NCBI GenBank assembly: GCA_963930645.1
Contig: OZ005649.1
Coordinates: 75,933,626-75,997,625, forward strand
Source of the DNA: Salticus scenicus
Taxonomy: Eukaryota; Arthropoda; Arachnida; Araneae; Salticidae
Direction: 5' to 3'
DNA: 64,000 nt
Positions 35,871-46,383 of the stretch are shown here, in pieces. A program made the position numbers and the translations under genes. The notes below the pieces were generated by a model, which was given only the letters and a program-made list of their open reading frames with translations, searched no databases and had not been told where the DNA came from. Position 1 is the stretch's first letter; each line of letters starts with the position of its first letter.

Positions 35871-35976
35871 AGTAGTGAATGGGGATGATGCGTTTGATGC
35901 GTGCGTTAGCACATCAGGACATCAGCACATCACGCCTCTTACGCCTCTGGCGCAGAACCCCCATTATCTCACTACT
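35871..35976. repeat. Right terminal ~105 bp with internal hairpin
   Basis: AGTAGTGAATGGGG (35871-35884) pairs with the complementary terminus at 35958-35976. One of the three GATGTGCT units differs from the left end by one base. The end is CACTACT, followed by CTTAAT. Confidence 0.65.
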
Positions 35977-35982
35977 CTTAAT
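35977..35982. repeat. 6-bp target site duplication (right), CTTAAT
   Basis: Second copy of the host hexamer, directly abutting the right terminus of the Polinton. Confidence 0.85.
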
Positions 35983-36778
35983 CTTTACACAACTAAATCT
36001 CCACTACTTTACACCTCAATTCTAGCCAAAATAAGATTCTTCCAATCTACACCACAATCTCCTACAATATAGCCCACCATCCACACCCATATACAAAAAC
36101 CATCTCCATCTTATACTTCTTCCTACTAACCTCCTTTCCCTTCATTTCAATCACTACTTTTAAAATCACTTCACATTCATCTAACTCTCAGAACCTGATT
36201 CTTTCGTTGCAGCACCATGCCGACACGAAACTAATCCGACCTCAACTTTCGCCGAGTCACTGGCGTCGAAGCGATTTTAACCGTCCCAACTTTATACTTT
36301 GCTAGATCCAGCTTAATTTCACAGAAACTGTGGTGACGTTCTGTCGTCTCAACCTCACAACAGTAGTAAGTTAAAGAGAAATTTATATCAATATATATAT
36401 ATGTTTGCCTATTTATTTTATTATCTCTCTCTCTCATTCTCTCTCTCTATATATATAAACACATAAATATACTAGAAGAAGACAAAATATCAAAAGGTTA
36501 AAAAACTAAAATTTTATAAGCAAAATTAAATCAGAATTCACATATTAAATGCGCAAAAAAATAGCAATTATAAGATATGCAAATGTAAATAAAAATTAAA
36601 TAACTATACTTATAAACATAATAAATTACAAAAAAAAAAAAAAAAAAAAAAACCAGAAAAATTAATTAAACTGCATCAACTGCATCAGGCAGGTCTCCCT
36701 GATGATAGACTCAATATTTTTTTAGTTAATTATTTTCGGTTTTTTATTGTTATACTCTTCTACTTATATGTACAGTTA

Positions 36779-36824
<46 letters not shown>

Positions 36825-36920
36825 AAAAATGTAGAAATGTGGAAACTTTAATTTTAAATACAAAAAGTAACATTAGATGAGCGCAATGCTGCTCCTTGCT
36901 AATGTACAATATAAATCTAA
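35983..36920. other. Non-coding stretch right of the Polinton
   Basis: The first ~200 bp are unusually pyrimidine-rich on the plus strand (CT-rich with CCAC/TCC motifs). They are followed by a moderately GC-rich segment (36205-36350), CT and TA microsatellites (36424-36460, 36785-36821) and an A-run (36630-36652). No gene is recognised. Confidence 0.55.
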
Positions 36921-37287
36921 ATAGAATGAAAAAGAAAAACATCAACATATGTAACTGAAGAGGGGCGAAAGAAAAACTGAAGACAAAAGTATCTAAATGG
37001 CAGGGGGGAGTTGTGACCACCCCACTCCGGTTAAACATGTTTTACGACCGGTCAACACTCCCGGATACCAGATACTGTGTCAAAACTCAGAATAAACTTA
37101 CATTACATTGGCAAAATAAGGAATAAATCCCAAATAAACACATTTAAAAAAATTTATAAGAAAAACCAAATCATAATTTAAAACGACATACAAGAAAAAT
37201 CATGAAGCAATATGCTACCCATTCAACACAATTCAAACGTAGAAACAAACAGTTAATGAAAGTTACAGTCAATGAAAGGAAGAAACC

Positions 37288-38192
37288 TTAAAATCGAATT
37301 GATAAACGATTCAAAAAACGTGATTTGCAAGTAAGATAATCTAATTGGTAATATTGTTTAAGAATATTTAACAGAAAATAAAGAGGATAATTATTATCTA
37401 TGGCAATTTGTATAAAATTAACTACAAAAGAGTCACTGTCATAACTATAAGTAAAAATTCGACTGCATCGAATAAGTTGGTTAATAATAATATTTCTGAA
37501 TATATTTTTATGTAAACAAGAAGACCAAGGAGAAATTCGATTAATTTTAAATTTAAAAGCATCACGTTTATCATAGATTTTAATTACGATTGTTTCATTA
37601 TTAATACAAATATTAAGGTCTAAGAAATCAACACTATTATCATTGTTAGGTGCAGTTTCAATTAAAATTAGATTATTGGGGTAAAAATTAAAATTTAATT
37701 TAAATTCTTCTTGTTCATATCCAATTAGAATATCATCAACATATCTTATATACAAAATTTCATTTAAAACATGAGTACCAAATTCATAATGATGTAAATA
37801 TATATCTGCAAGGGCAGAGGAACATCCTCCCCCCATAGGGATACCGTAGATTTGTTGGTAATATCCAATTCCATTATATAAAATGTTTTCATTTAAGACG
37901 ATAGTCAAAAGGGCTTTAAATTTTGGAAATGTAATGAATTCTTGTAAATCATATTGTTCAAAGTAATTTAATAAAACCTGAAATAAAATGTGAATGTCTA
38001 TAGTATTAAATAAATCAGCAAAATCAAAACTTACAACTTTTTTAACTGTGCTATTTGAAATTAATTTAACTACATTATAACTATTTTTAACAAAAAAAAA
38101 AATACAGCCATCGATAATAAATTTGTCAATTAGTTTATTTAAAATTTTTAACAGTTTGTCGTTAGCTAGAGTAAGATAGCATGTAATACATA
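37288..38192 (-). pseudogene. Penelope-like reverse transcriptase, 5'-truncated
   Basis: An open frame of about 300 codons on the minus strand with no start codon of its own (the 206-codon part is 37288-37908). It shows reverse transcriptase landmarks: VVSFDFADLFNTID (motif with the first Asp), GIPMGGGCSSALADIYLHHYE (template-grip motif) and YIRYVDDIL (catalytic YVDD). VDFLDLNI and YDKRDAFKFKINRISPW follow. PMG...LADIY with RYVDD and a downstream FLDL block are typical of Penelope-type reverse transcriptases. The N-terminus is lost at the inversion junction and no endonuclease is encoded, so it is a non-functional copy, although the remaining frame is open. Confidence 0.65.
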
Positions 38193-38555
38193 TCTAACAA
38201 TGATAATAGTGTTGATTTCTTAGACCTTAATATTTGTATTAATAATGAAACAATCGTAATTAAAATCTATGATAAACGTGATTCTTTTAAATTTAAAATT
38301 AATCGAATTTCTCCTTGGTCTTCTTGTTTACATAAAAATATATTCAGAAATATTATAATTAACCAACTTATTCGATGCAGTCGAATTTTTACTTATAGTT
38401 ATGACAGTGGCTCTTTTGTAGTTAATTTTATACAAATTGCCATAGATAATAATTATCCTCTTTATTTTCTGTTAAATATTCTTAAACAATATTACCAATT
38501 AGATTATCTTACTTGGAAATCACGTTTTTTGAATTGTTTATCAATTCGATTTTAA
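38193..38555 (+). pseudogene. Inverted C-terminal fragment of the same reverse transcriptase
   Basis: The plus strand repeats the C-terminal ~120 codons, from VDFLDL to the final LSIRF and TAA at 38553-38555, with a few changes (for example DKRDSF in place of DKRDAF). The fragment begins abruptly after the catalytic YVDD block. Confidence 0.65.
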
Positions 38556-38904
38556 GGTTTCTTCCTTTCATTAACTGTTTGTTTCTACGTTTGAATTGTG
38601 TTGAATGGGTAGCATATTGCTTCATGATTTTTCTTGTATGTCGTTTTAAATTATGATTTGTTTTTTCTTATAAATTTTTTAAATGTGTTTATTTGGGATT
38701 TATTCCTTATTTTGCCAATTTAATGTAAGTTTATACTGAGTTTTGACACAGTATTGGTATCCGGGAGTGTTGACCGGTCGTAAAACATGTTTAACCGGAG
38801 TGGGGTGGTCACAACTCCCCCCTGCCATTCAGATACTTTTGTCTCCATTTTTTCTTTCGCTCCTCTTCAGTTACATATGTTGATGTTTTTCTTTTTCATT
38901 CTAT

Positions 38905-39189
38905 ATATATATATTACAGTTTTAGAGAGGACGTGTTACCGTAATATGAGTAATATATACAAAAAGTTTAACTTTAAATGTAAAATAAAATTTTACAAAA
39001 TTATTTTTTTATTTTTTTCTTATTTTTTTTTTATTGTCTTGTGTTTATAATACTTTATTCAAATTCTTTAATTTTAGTTATATATGCTTAGGAATTCCAT
39101 TTAAAATACTGGAAATTGCCATTACGCCTGAAATATTGGAATTTGCCTTTACGAACTTTTTACGTTTGAAAAAGGCTGCGCATTTCATT
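38905..39189. other. Short AT-rich spacer
   Basis: Non-coding DNA between the Penelope-like element and family A copy 3, with T-rich tracts (38998-39040). No feature recognised. Confidence 0.5.
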
Positions 39190-39494
39190 TTTACTTTCTC
39201 TTACCCATAAGGTAGAGAAAGTATTGTTTTTGGGTCAAATTTTCGAACGCGAGATTTTGTTATATTTACACGTTTTGAGGTCCCCTGAATACGAAAATCA
39301 TGTTTTTCGCAAATGGTCTGTGTGTCTGTGTGTCTCTCTGTTATCAGCATATCTCAAAAACAAATTATGGCAGAAAGTTCAAACTTGGTATTATAAATGT
39401 GTATCAAATAGGGATGCTACAGTAAGCTTTTAATTAAGATCAAGCAAATGGTTCGTGTACAGGGACAATCAAGAGAATTCTAATACATTACGTC
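39190..39494 (+). repeat. Family A copy 3, left part
   Basis: It starts with the palindromic end (TTTCTCTTACCCATAAGG, about 39197) and runs to ACGTC at 39490-39494. There the LTR retrotransposon begins. The copy resumes at 53449. Orientation is opposite to the copies at 7.6-9.6 kb. Confidence 0.8.
39490..39494. repeat. 5-bp TSD ACGTC (left) of the LTR element
   Basis: ACGTC precedes the TG of the 5' LTR and is repeated at 53444-53448 after the CA of the 3' LTR. Joining across the site restores a continuous family A sequence. Confidence 0.85.
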
Positions 39495-40511
39495 TGTGAA
39501 GGTGTTCACATATATTTGGTTAAATTTTAATTGAATTTTTAAATAAAATAAAATCTAATGATAAATGAATGCATTATTCTAATAAAAAAAAATAATTAAA
39601 TTTTAAGTGAAATATTATACTTACGTAATTTGTTCTTAAGCATTTAAAAAAAAGAATTATTTTTAAATGTCGTTAAAATTACACAATTTTAATTATACAT
39701 ACGACCTACACTATTTATTAACATAAAACAATAACACACATCATTCAGAAATCTAAATTGTATATCTTTTATATCTAAATCATAAATAATGTGTTTATCT
39801 TTTTAAATAGAAAAGTACTTTATTTTATGGGATAAAAAGAAAATAAAAGAAATAATATCTAACGGAAATTCTGACATTAAACGTAATTATAAAAAAAAGT
39901 GTTCTCAAATTGTCATAAAAACAAGAAAACTCATTGTCAGAATTTATATTATTGCAACACCGGATATAATTTATTTTAAATTACCCAATATTAATGATTT
40001 CAGTTCATAACGGTCATTTTCTCTAGTCGAAAGGTCGCTTGGCATAAAAATTGGCGATTAAAAGGTTAATACAATTATAAACCGTCATTACAAATTCAAA
40101 AATTAACATTAGTATAATATCTAAAACAAAGAACTGAAGTTGGCTTTCATTTTAGCGAAAATAATTATAATGCAGTCATGTGACTTCCCTTCCAGATGGT
40201 TCTCCCGTGCGATCGAAAAGAGCAGACCCTCAGTTTTTGCTTTTTTCACGGTTTAGAAAAGACGTAGTTTTTTTCGCTGCCCTCTCTCTCTCCCTTGTTC
40301 CTCGGAATTTATCTGGAGTTTGATTCCTGAACAATATTTTTAAATACGAACCTGTATTGATCAATGATGTGAGTCCTTTTAACAAATATAATAAAAATGT
40401 GTTAAATTTTCAAGACTTGTAAATTTTTGTTTAGCGGCACAACACTCCAAGCAACAACAAGATGAATTGATTCAAACAAATCATTTGTCGGTGATGGATT
40501 TCAACATTACA
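39495..40511 (+). repeat. 5' LTR (1017 bp)
   Basis: Begins TGTGAAGGTGTTCAC and ends CAACATTACA. It differs from the 3' LTR at 39620 (C versus T) and 40154 (A versus G). A CT-rich tract (40280-40294) and an AATAAA-containing stretch (about 40388) lie in its 3' third. No clear TATA box was chosen. Confidence 0.9.
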
Positions 40512-42426
40512 GAACTTGGTGCTCAAGGCCGGTTTCCGAGAATGCATCGATGGAGAGAGAGAGGGGTGCACTGAATCATGTTTGTTTTATCGGAACTCTC
40601 GAATTTTTGTAGAGAGAGGCAGACTGAATTGATTTTCTCAGAACTATAGAACGTCTTGTAATACACCTCTCCTGCTATATGATAATGGACAAACATTTTT
40701 TTAATTTCTGCAAGACAGCATTTAAAATATATATATATATATACTCAGCTCTTCTGCTTATAAACAGAACTTTTTAGAAAGAGGCTGATTGGATTGTGCA
40801 GTCATGGAACGGCGCAACATGGTTTTCGGATAACAACTAAGGCGAACTTTTGTTAGAATCATGGGAGGTTCGTTTTTTTTTTTTTTTTTTTTGCAAAGCA
40901 CGGATTCGCCTCTCCTGATCTCGTCCATGCTGAATGGAGTGCTGATATAGAATGCTCATTGAGATCGTATCGGTGTTACAAGGTCCCTGCTCCCAAGGCG
41001 GAACCCTTCTCTGTGTAGTGTAATCAGCGGATCACTCACTGGCCAGGAATGCTTCATCTCCCTGTTCCTGAAGACATCTCATTTCATAACATGACAAGGA
41101 GACAAATCTTCGAGCGTACTTTTCCGGAACATATAAATAGGTTTTATGTTTATAAAATTCCGGATATCTCATACCTGCATGACTAAAATCGTCCTCGGCT
41201 GCGGAGTTCTTACCGATAATGCATTTCATCTTGTGATAATTGATGGTTCATCATGATAAAATTAAGGGAAAATTTTGTGCACAATGAATAAATTTACGTG
41301 CACTCATACAGGAGAAAAGCCATATAAACGTGCATTTAGTTCAAATCTTCGAAATTTTTTTTAAAGTGATAGTGTCTTTTCAAGATTTTGTGCACAGCGC
41401 GTGACAGATATACGCACTCATACAGGAGAAAAACCGTGCGTGTGTGAATTCTTTATGAAGTGTTTTTTTTTTTAATTTCATACAAAAAAAGCCAGGCACG
41501 TAAATAGTTTACTGCGATAAAATCGTAGTCTTCGAACTATTGATAAACGGTATAAACTTTGCTGCTCAAGTTATTATTTTTAATAAATATATTTTTTTTT
41601 AAAGTGAAATAATAATAAAACAAAAGAGAAACAGTAAGTAATCTTTATATTTGAAAGTTTCATAATTTGGAGACTGATAAATTAGTTATTCAATAAATAA
41701 ATATTTATGAAGTAATTTCAATTTTAATACTTCATTTTTTTAACTGCATAATACTTTATATATATATATATTTAAATATACATTTAGCTAAGTAGTTTTG
41801 CCGATTGTTTTAAGTAATAGTTTGAGTATATCAATTAAAAATAATAACAATAATTATGATATTAATTGTAAATTGAAATAAATTGGGCAAAACTGCTTGC
41901 TATGTTTGAAACTTTATTTATTCATATGTTTATTTTTCATAAACACAATTTTTCTCATTTATAGTGCATAATTATCACTACATTTTTACACAAATATTTA
42001 TTTTATAATTCATGGCATGAACACAAATATTTATTTTATTATTGCATATATATAGAGAGACTAAGTATTTTTGCTGAGATTTCTCATGCAATATTTTTAT
42101 TGCTTTAAATATCAACCAAAATTTAATTAAAACAAATAAATAAATAAATCAGAGCAGCAGAAATGCTTGGTACAAATTCTAACATTTTTCATTCATAATA
42201 TTGGTTTATTTCATTCATAATTATTTATTTTCAATACATTTTATTTGATTTCACGATATTTTTATATTTTTACACAATATTTATCATTTGTATGCTCATC
42301 TATTTTTTTCTTTTTGGATAATAATACATGAGCATATAGAACTAAGTATTCTTGTTTACGAAAGTGGCATACTATACAATAAAATAATATGCCAAAATAA
42401 TTAATTAATAAAATAAATAAATAGTA

Positions 42427-42457
<31 letters not shown>

Positions 42458-42556
42458 CAAGAATGCTTGGTATTAACAATTTTTGTTTTGTGTCACATAA
42501 AATATTTATTAGATAGTTTATTTACAATATTTTAATTTGGTTCGGCAAAATTAATT
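40512..42556 (+). other. LTR element leader region
   Basis: Two kilobases between the 5' LTR and gag, unusually long for Ty3/gypsy. A possible primer-binding site begins TGGTGCTCAAG at 40517, but I cannot name the tRNA. The region holds T-runs (40869-40892), zinc-finger remnants at 41293-41466, an A-run (42429-42457) and otherwise AT-rich DNA. Confidence 0.55.
41293..41466 (+). pseudogene. Remnants of a C2H2 zinc-finger gene
   Basis: Two stretches translate to the signature linker of tandem C2H2 proteins: CTHTGEKPYKRAFSSNLRN at about 41299-41355 and IRTHTGEKPCVCEF at about 41410-41451. The spacing (about 117 bp) and lost Cys residues show decay. Finding them in a retrotransposon leader suggests capture of host zinc-finger sequence, or insertion of the element's ancestor next to such a gene (inference). 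Confidence 0.6.
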
Positions 42557-43459
42557 ATGGCGAAAGCCAAAACAGTCAATATTCAGTTAATGAATTTTGA
42601 TGGGGAACCATCTTTAGTTGATTTTTTTTTCGATCAGGTGTCTACATATGCAAGAATAAATAGGCTGTCAGCTGAAGAAGCAGTGGCAGTCATGAAAGGA
42701 AAATTGTCTGGGGCGGCATTAAAATATTTAACACAATCCCCCCAGTTGTATAAATCAAATGATTTAGACTTCCTTAAGGAAGAATTTAAAACCTTTTTTA
42801 CTCCCATGAGTTCCACTCAAGCACTTGTAGAATTTAACAACCTGAATTTGCTCCCTCAAGAATCCATAAAAAATTTCGCACACAGATTGAACATTCTCGC
42901 AAACATTATTTACGAAAAGATCACGGACACTAGCGCACTTGATAATATTAAATTTACAAGGTTTATCTCCTCCATTCCATCTAACATACGTATAAAAATA
43001 ATGGAAGAAGGAATTTCGGATTATAAATTAGCTGTAAATCGCGCTCAAAAATTACAAGAGATTAACATGAATTAAAGTATTCTCCTCAAACAAAATGATA
43101 GTGTATTTGTCAACACTTTATCGGAAAAATTAATTGAACTAACGGAAAAAGTAGATGCTTTGTCGTTTGGACAAAAAGAAAAAAAAGAGGAAGTAAACAG
43201 TTTATCAGATTCACAAAATGTTCATGTTGCACGAAGTCGACACAATGATTATAAAAAAAAATTTAAAACACATAAGGCTAGGGGATCACAACAACAGGGT
43301 TTTCATAGTGTTTGTCAGCTTTGCAACCGTAAAGGCCATGTAGCTAATAAATGTTATAAATGGCAAAGAAGCCAAACCCAAAACAATAATTTTTCGAGAG
43401 GAAGATTTTTCAAGAGAAATGACAATAGGCATTTAAACTACAATCGAGATGTAGAATAG
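42557..43459 (+). pseudogene. Gag, interrupted by one in-frame stop
   Basis: Gag forms the retrotransposon particle and binds its RNA. ATG at 42557 opens a capsid-like region: a Retrotrans_gag-type helical segment with DFFFDQVSTYA, the GAALKYL block, and ESIKNFAHRLNILAN. A TAA at 43073-43075 interrupts it. The same frame then continues to 43459, with a coiled Glu/Lys-rich linker and a CCHC knuckle CQLCNRKGHVANKC (about 43318-43359) followed by a basic tail. Because the frame is unchanged across the stop, a single substitution could explain it. A sequencing error or a real null copy are both possible. The C-terminus overlaps the pol frame through the slippery site. Confidence 0.8.
43432..43438 (+). 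promoter_or_regulatory. -1 ribosomal frameshift heptamer TTTAAAC
   Basis: TTTAAAC fits the X XXY YYZ rule with gag codons TTA (43433-43435) and AAC (43436-43438). It lies seven codons before the gag stop (43457-43459). Shifting back one base at this point opens the pol frame directly, which runs without a stop into protease. Pol therefore appears to be made as a Gag-Pol fusion. A downstream stem or pseudoknot was not established. Confidence 0.75.
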
Positions 43460-46383
43460 CTGATGGCCTTGCATCTCAACTACACCAGACAACATCAGCA
43501 CCTAATCCTAATTTTGATTTGTCAAATCTAAGTGACACTATGAAACTATCTAGTACAAGAAAAGTAAATTCAATTGCCTCACAAACTGTGAATAAAATAA
43601 ATATTGCTGATAACAAATACACACAAACTACAGAAATTCAAAATGAATATATTTTTAATGTAAATAAAATTTCACCTACACTACCCTTAATTGAAATTAA
43701 CTTAGCTAAAAATGCTATCACCGGTTTAATCGACACAGGGAGTTCGATATCATTGCTTTCTGAAAGCACTTTTAAATCTTTAAAAGAGAAATTAACTTAT
43801 AAACACTTGTCTTCACCAGTAACGATTAAGACTGTAAATTCGAACGTACAATTCTCTTCATGTATTCAAACTTCTTTCAAAATAAATAACACTTTTTTCT
43901 CACAGAAGTTTTTTATAGTTGACATTCCTAATGAATCAACGTTTCAGGCCATACTTGGATGGGACTTTATTCAACAAAATAATGTAATAATAGACTTGTA
44001 TAAAAACAGTATCAAACTTAAAGATATAATTATTCCCATTGCAAATACACTTGTAGAAGATGAAAACTTAAACAATTGTAGTGTTGCGAAAAATACTGAA
44101 ACTCAGAAAAAAAATCAAAATCTTTCCCAAAAATGTAAACAAATGACAGTTAGGGCTTCTCAGAAAATATTTTTAGAACCTGAAGAGGAAACATTTATAG
44201 ATGTGAATACAATTTTTTTGTCTGACAGGGACTATTTGTTTGAAAATACAGAAAATAATGCAAATATATTGTGTATAGATTCAGTAATAAATAGTAGTGC
44301 TTCAAAAATGCTGGATAATGATAATAATTGTAATAAAGGCCAATTTCAAATTTATGTTAAAAATTTAACTAAAGAAAGTATTCACATAAATAAAGGTACA
44401 AAAATGGGCACCCTAACAGAAATTGATGAAATTATTCCACAGGAAACAGAAATTGATAACAACAATAAAATTGTTACTGATTCAACTACACAAATTTTGA
44501 ATTACATTCAAGCTTCTGATGAAATATTAAATTTAAGAAGAAAGGAACTCTCTCCTTTGGATTTTGATGTCAAACATCTCCAAGGAGACCAAGAAAAGAA
44601 ATTAAAGAATATTTTGTTTACAAATTTTGCAGCCTTTTCTAAATCTATGAAAACTTTAGGGCATACAGACAAAGTTATACCAAATTTAAAATTCATCACT
44701 GAATTCCCAATCAAAACATTACCTTTTCCAATACCACAATCATTACAACAAGAAGCTAAAAGTCAAATAAATCAACTTGTAGAAGCTGGAATTATTGAAA
44801 GAAATTGTTCAGAATGGGCTTGTCCCATCCTTTTAGTTAAAAAAAAACTTGACGCAGAAGGTAAACAAAAATATAGAATTGCAATGGACCTTAGAATGCT
44901 TAATTCAATAATTCAAGGATCTTCATACCCTTTACCCAAAATACAAACAATTATTGCTGACTTATCAGCCTACAAGTACACATGTTTAGATTTTCAACAG
45001 GCTTACCACCAGATTGCACTTCCTGAAGATTTACAAGATAAATTAACGTTTACTTCTATGTTTGGTAGTTTTAAATACAAAAGACTATGCTTTGGATTAA
45101 AAAATGCTGCTTCTCAATATCAAGCTTTAATGGACACAATTATTGATGAAATTGACTTAGAGGGAATACATGCTTATCAAGATGACCTCATTTTTGGCTC
45201 AAATAGCTTTGAGGAAACATGCACTAAATTAAGTAGAATCTTACAAATTTTGATAAAGTACAACTTAACTCTTGCACCTAACAAGTGTACTTTTCACAAA
45301 ACTGATGTAAATTATCTTGGATTTCATATTCAAAATCATTGTATTTCCCCGATACAATCAAATATTGTCAAAATTAATTATTTTCCTACACCGTCAACTA
45401 AAAGGCAATTAAAAAAATTTATTGGTGTTGTAACATTTTATAAATCCCTTGTACCCAACTTTTCTAAACTAATACAACCTTTAATTGATCTGACTAAACC
45501 AAAATCAAAATTTCATTGGACTACTGAACATCAACAGATTTTTCACAAAATTCAAAAAATGTTCTTTGAATCACCAGTGGTCAGACTACCGGATTGGGAT
45601 AGAGATTTCTACCTTAATACAGATGCTTCAAATATTTCCATTGCTGGGGTACTAATGCAGAAACATGATAATAAATTACTTCCAATAGCCTTCTTTTCTA
45701 AATCATTGAAGCCATCTGAAAAACGCTACCCTGCACTAAAACTGGAATTAATGGCTATCTACAAATCAATAATTGCATTTAAATACTATTTGTACAACAG
45801 AAAATTCACAATTTTATCTGACAGTGCTCCATTAAAAAGATACAAAAAAACAACTAATCCTACAGACCTTACCACAAAATGGTTAATGGAAATTTCAGAA
45901 TATTCGTTTGATTTTGAACACATCCCTGGTTCATCAAATATTTTAGCAGACTATTTTTCGAGATGTGACTTCACTCAAAATCAACAAGATTTGAACTCTA
46001 ATCCTGAATTAATTTTTGAAAAACAACCTCTACCTGTAGTACATGATAATAGTAATGTTGTTAATCATTTTAATGATAACAATTGTAACAAAATCAAACA
46101 ACAATACACTAATTGCTTAATTTCTGGAGATTCGAACAATAAAGACCCACTTTTAGAAATCTCTAATAATACTTTTGTAAATGAACAAATAAAGGATCAT
46201 GTATTGTCAAAAATTTACACAGATATTCTAAAGAAAGGTTTTTCAAGAAAATACTTAAACTATTTTATTCATCCAGACACAAAGGTACTGATGTATAAAA
46301 AGCAATGTCCCAATAGCTCAACATTCTCATATCTTATTATTGTTCCTAATTCACTAAAAGCTAATACATTAACAACACTGTAA
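43438..46383 (+). CDS. Pol, first part: protease, reverse transcriptase, RNase H, start of integrase
   Basis: The frame is open from the slippery site, and the longest conventional start is 43519. The aspartic protease has GLIDTGSSISLL at about 43722-43757. The reverse transcriptase has YRIAMDLRMLN (about 44872), FQQAYHQIALP and the catalytic YQDD at 45174-45185. RNase H has LNTDASNISIAG (about 45613) and ILSDSAPL. The ILADYFSR block, typical of the RNase H/integrase boundary in Ty3/gypsy, ends near 45962. The integrase N-terminus begins after it. The frame ends at TAA 46381-46383, which is supplied by the nested transposon starting at 46376. Most of the enzyme set is intact, but integrase is cut off. 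Confidence 0.88.
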   Translation, partial: LQSRCRIADGLASQLHQTTSAPNPNFDLSNLSDTMKLSSTRKVNSIASQTVNKINIADNKYTQTTEIQNEYIFNVNKISPTLPLIEINLAKNAITGLIDTGSSISLLSESTFKSLKEKLTYKHLSSPVTIKTVNSNVQFSSCIQTSFKINNTFFSQKFFIVDIPNESTFQAILGWDFIQQNNVIIDLYKNSIKLKDIIIPIANTLVEDENLNNCSVAKNTETQKKNQNLSQKCKQMTVRASQKIFLEPEEETFIDVNTIFLSDRDYLFENTENNANILCIDSVINSSASKMLDNDNNCNKGQFQIYVKNLTKESIHINKGTKMGTLTEIDEIIPQETEIDNNNKIVTDSTTQILNYIQASDEILNLRRKELSPLDFDVKHLQGDQEKKLKNILFTNFAAFSKSMKTLGHTDKVIPNLKFITEFPIKTLPFPIPQSLQQEAKSQINQLVEAGIIERNCSEWACPILLVKKKLDAEGKQKYRIAMDLRMLNSIIQGSSYPLPKIQTIIADLSAYKYTCLDFQQAYHQIALPEDLQDKLTFTSMFGSFKYKRLCFGLKNAASQYQALMDTIIDEIDLEGIHAYQDDLIFGSNSFEETCTKLSRILQILIKYNLTLAPNKCTFHKTDVNYLGFHIQNHCISPIQSNIVKINYFPTPSTKRQLKKFIGVVTFYKSLVPNFSKLIQPLIDLTKPKSKFHWTTEHQQIFHKIQKMFFESPVVRLPDWDRDFYLNTDASNISIAGVLMQKHDNKLLPIAFFSKSLKPSEKRYPALKLELMAIYKSIIAFKYYLYNRKFTILSDSAPLKRYKKTTNPTDLTTKWLMEISEYSFDFEHIPGSSNILADYFSRCDFTQNQQDLNSNPELIFEKQPLPVVHDNSNVVNHFNDNNCNKIKQQYTNCLISGDSNNKDPLLEISNNTFVNEQIKDHVLSKIYTDILKKGFSRKYLNYFIHPDTKVLMYKKQCPNSSTFSYLIIVPNSLKANTLTTL

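Larger units (their letters stand above)
20378..35976. mobile_element. Palindromic Polinton/Maverick-like element
   Basis: The whole 15.6 kb is one inverted repeat. The left arm (20378-28096) is the near-exact reverse complement of the right arm (28266-35976), with a 169-bp unique centre. The termini read AGTAGTGAGATAATGGGG inward on each side and are flanked by the 6-bp duplication CTTAAT. Polintons are known for 6-bp TSDs, 5'-AG termini, terminal inverted repeats and a protein-primed DNA polymerase. All four are seen. What is absent is the rest of a Polinton: no integrase, packaging ATPase, protease or capsid frame exists in either arm. Mirror positions sum to about 56354-56355 throughout, so arm indels are few. 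The probable origin is an inverted duplication during protein-primed replication of a linear copy (inference). Confidence 0.85.
36921..38904. mobile_element. Penelope-like element in inverted arrangement
   Basis: The left arm 36921-37649 and right arm 38193-38904 are inverted repeats of about 0.7 kb, the 3' half of one element. Between them lies the N-terminal part of a reverse transcriptase read on the minus strand. The outer ends meet TA-rich DNA. Inverted or partial head-to-head copies are a known habit of Penelope-like elements, and could also come from 5' inversion during insertion. No GIY-YIG endonuclease domain is visible, and the element is 5'-truncated at the 38192/38193 junction. 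Confidence 0.55.

Noticed and set aside
20378..35976. The palindrome as a sequencing or assembly chimera (missed hairpin adapter)
   Set aside because: The flanks beyond the termini are different on each side, a matching 6-bp duplication sits exactly at both ends, the centre is asymmetric, and the arms carry scattered differences. A read-through chimera would mirror the flanks too. Long-read confirmation is still desirable.
36697..36720. Hammerhead ribozyme candidate next to the Penelope-like element (CTGATGA)
   Set aside because: The CTGATGA core is not followed by a short stem and GAAA, so the ribozyme fold is not supported.
40517..40530. Assignment of the primer tRNA from the sequence after the 5' LTR
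   Set aside because: A TGG start is present, but I could not match it to a specific tRNA 3' end from sequence alone.
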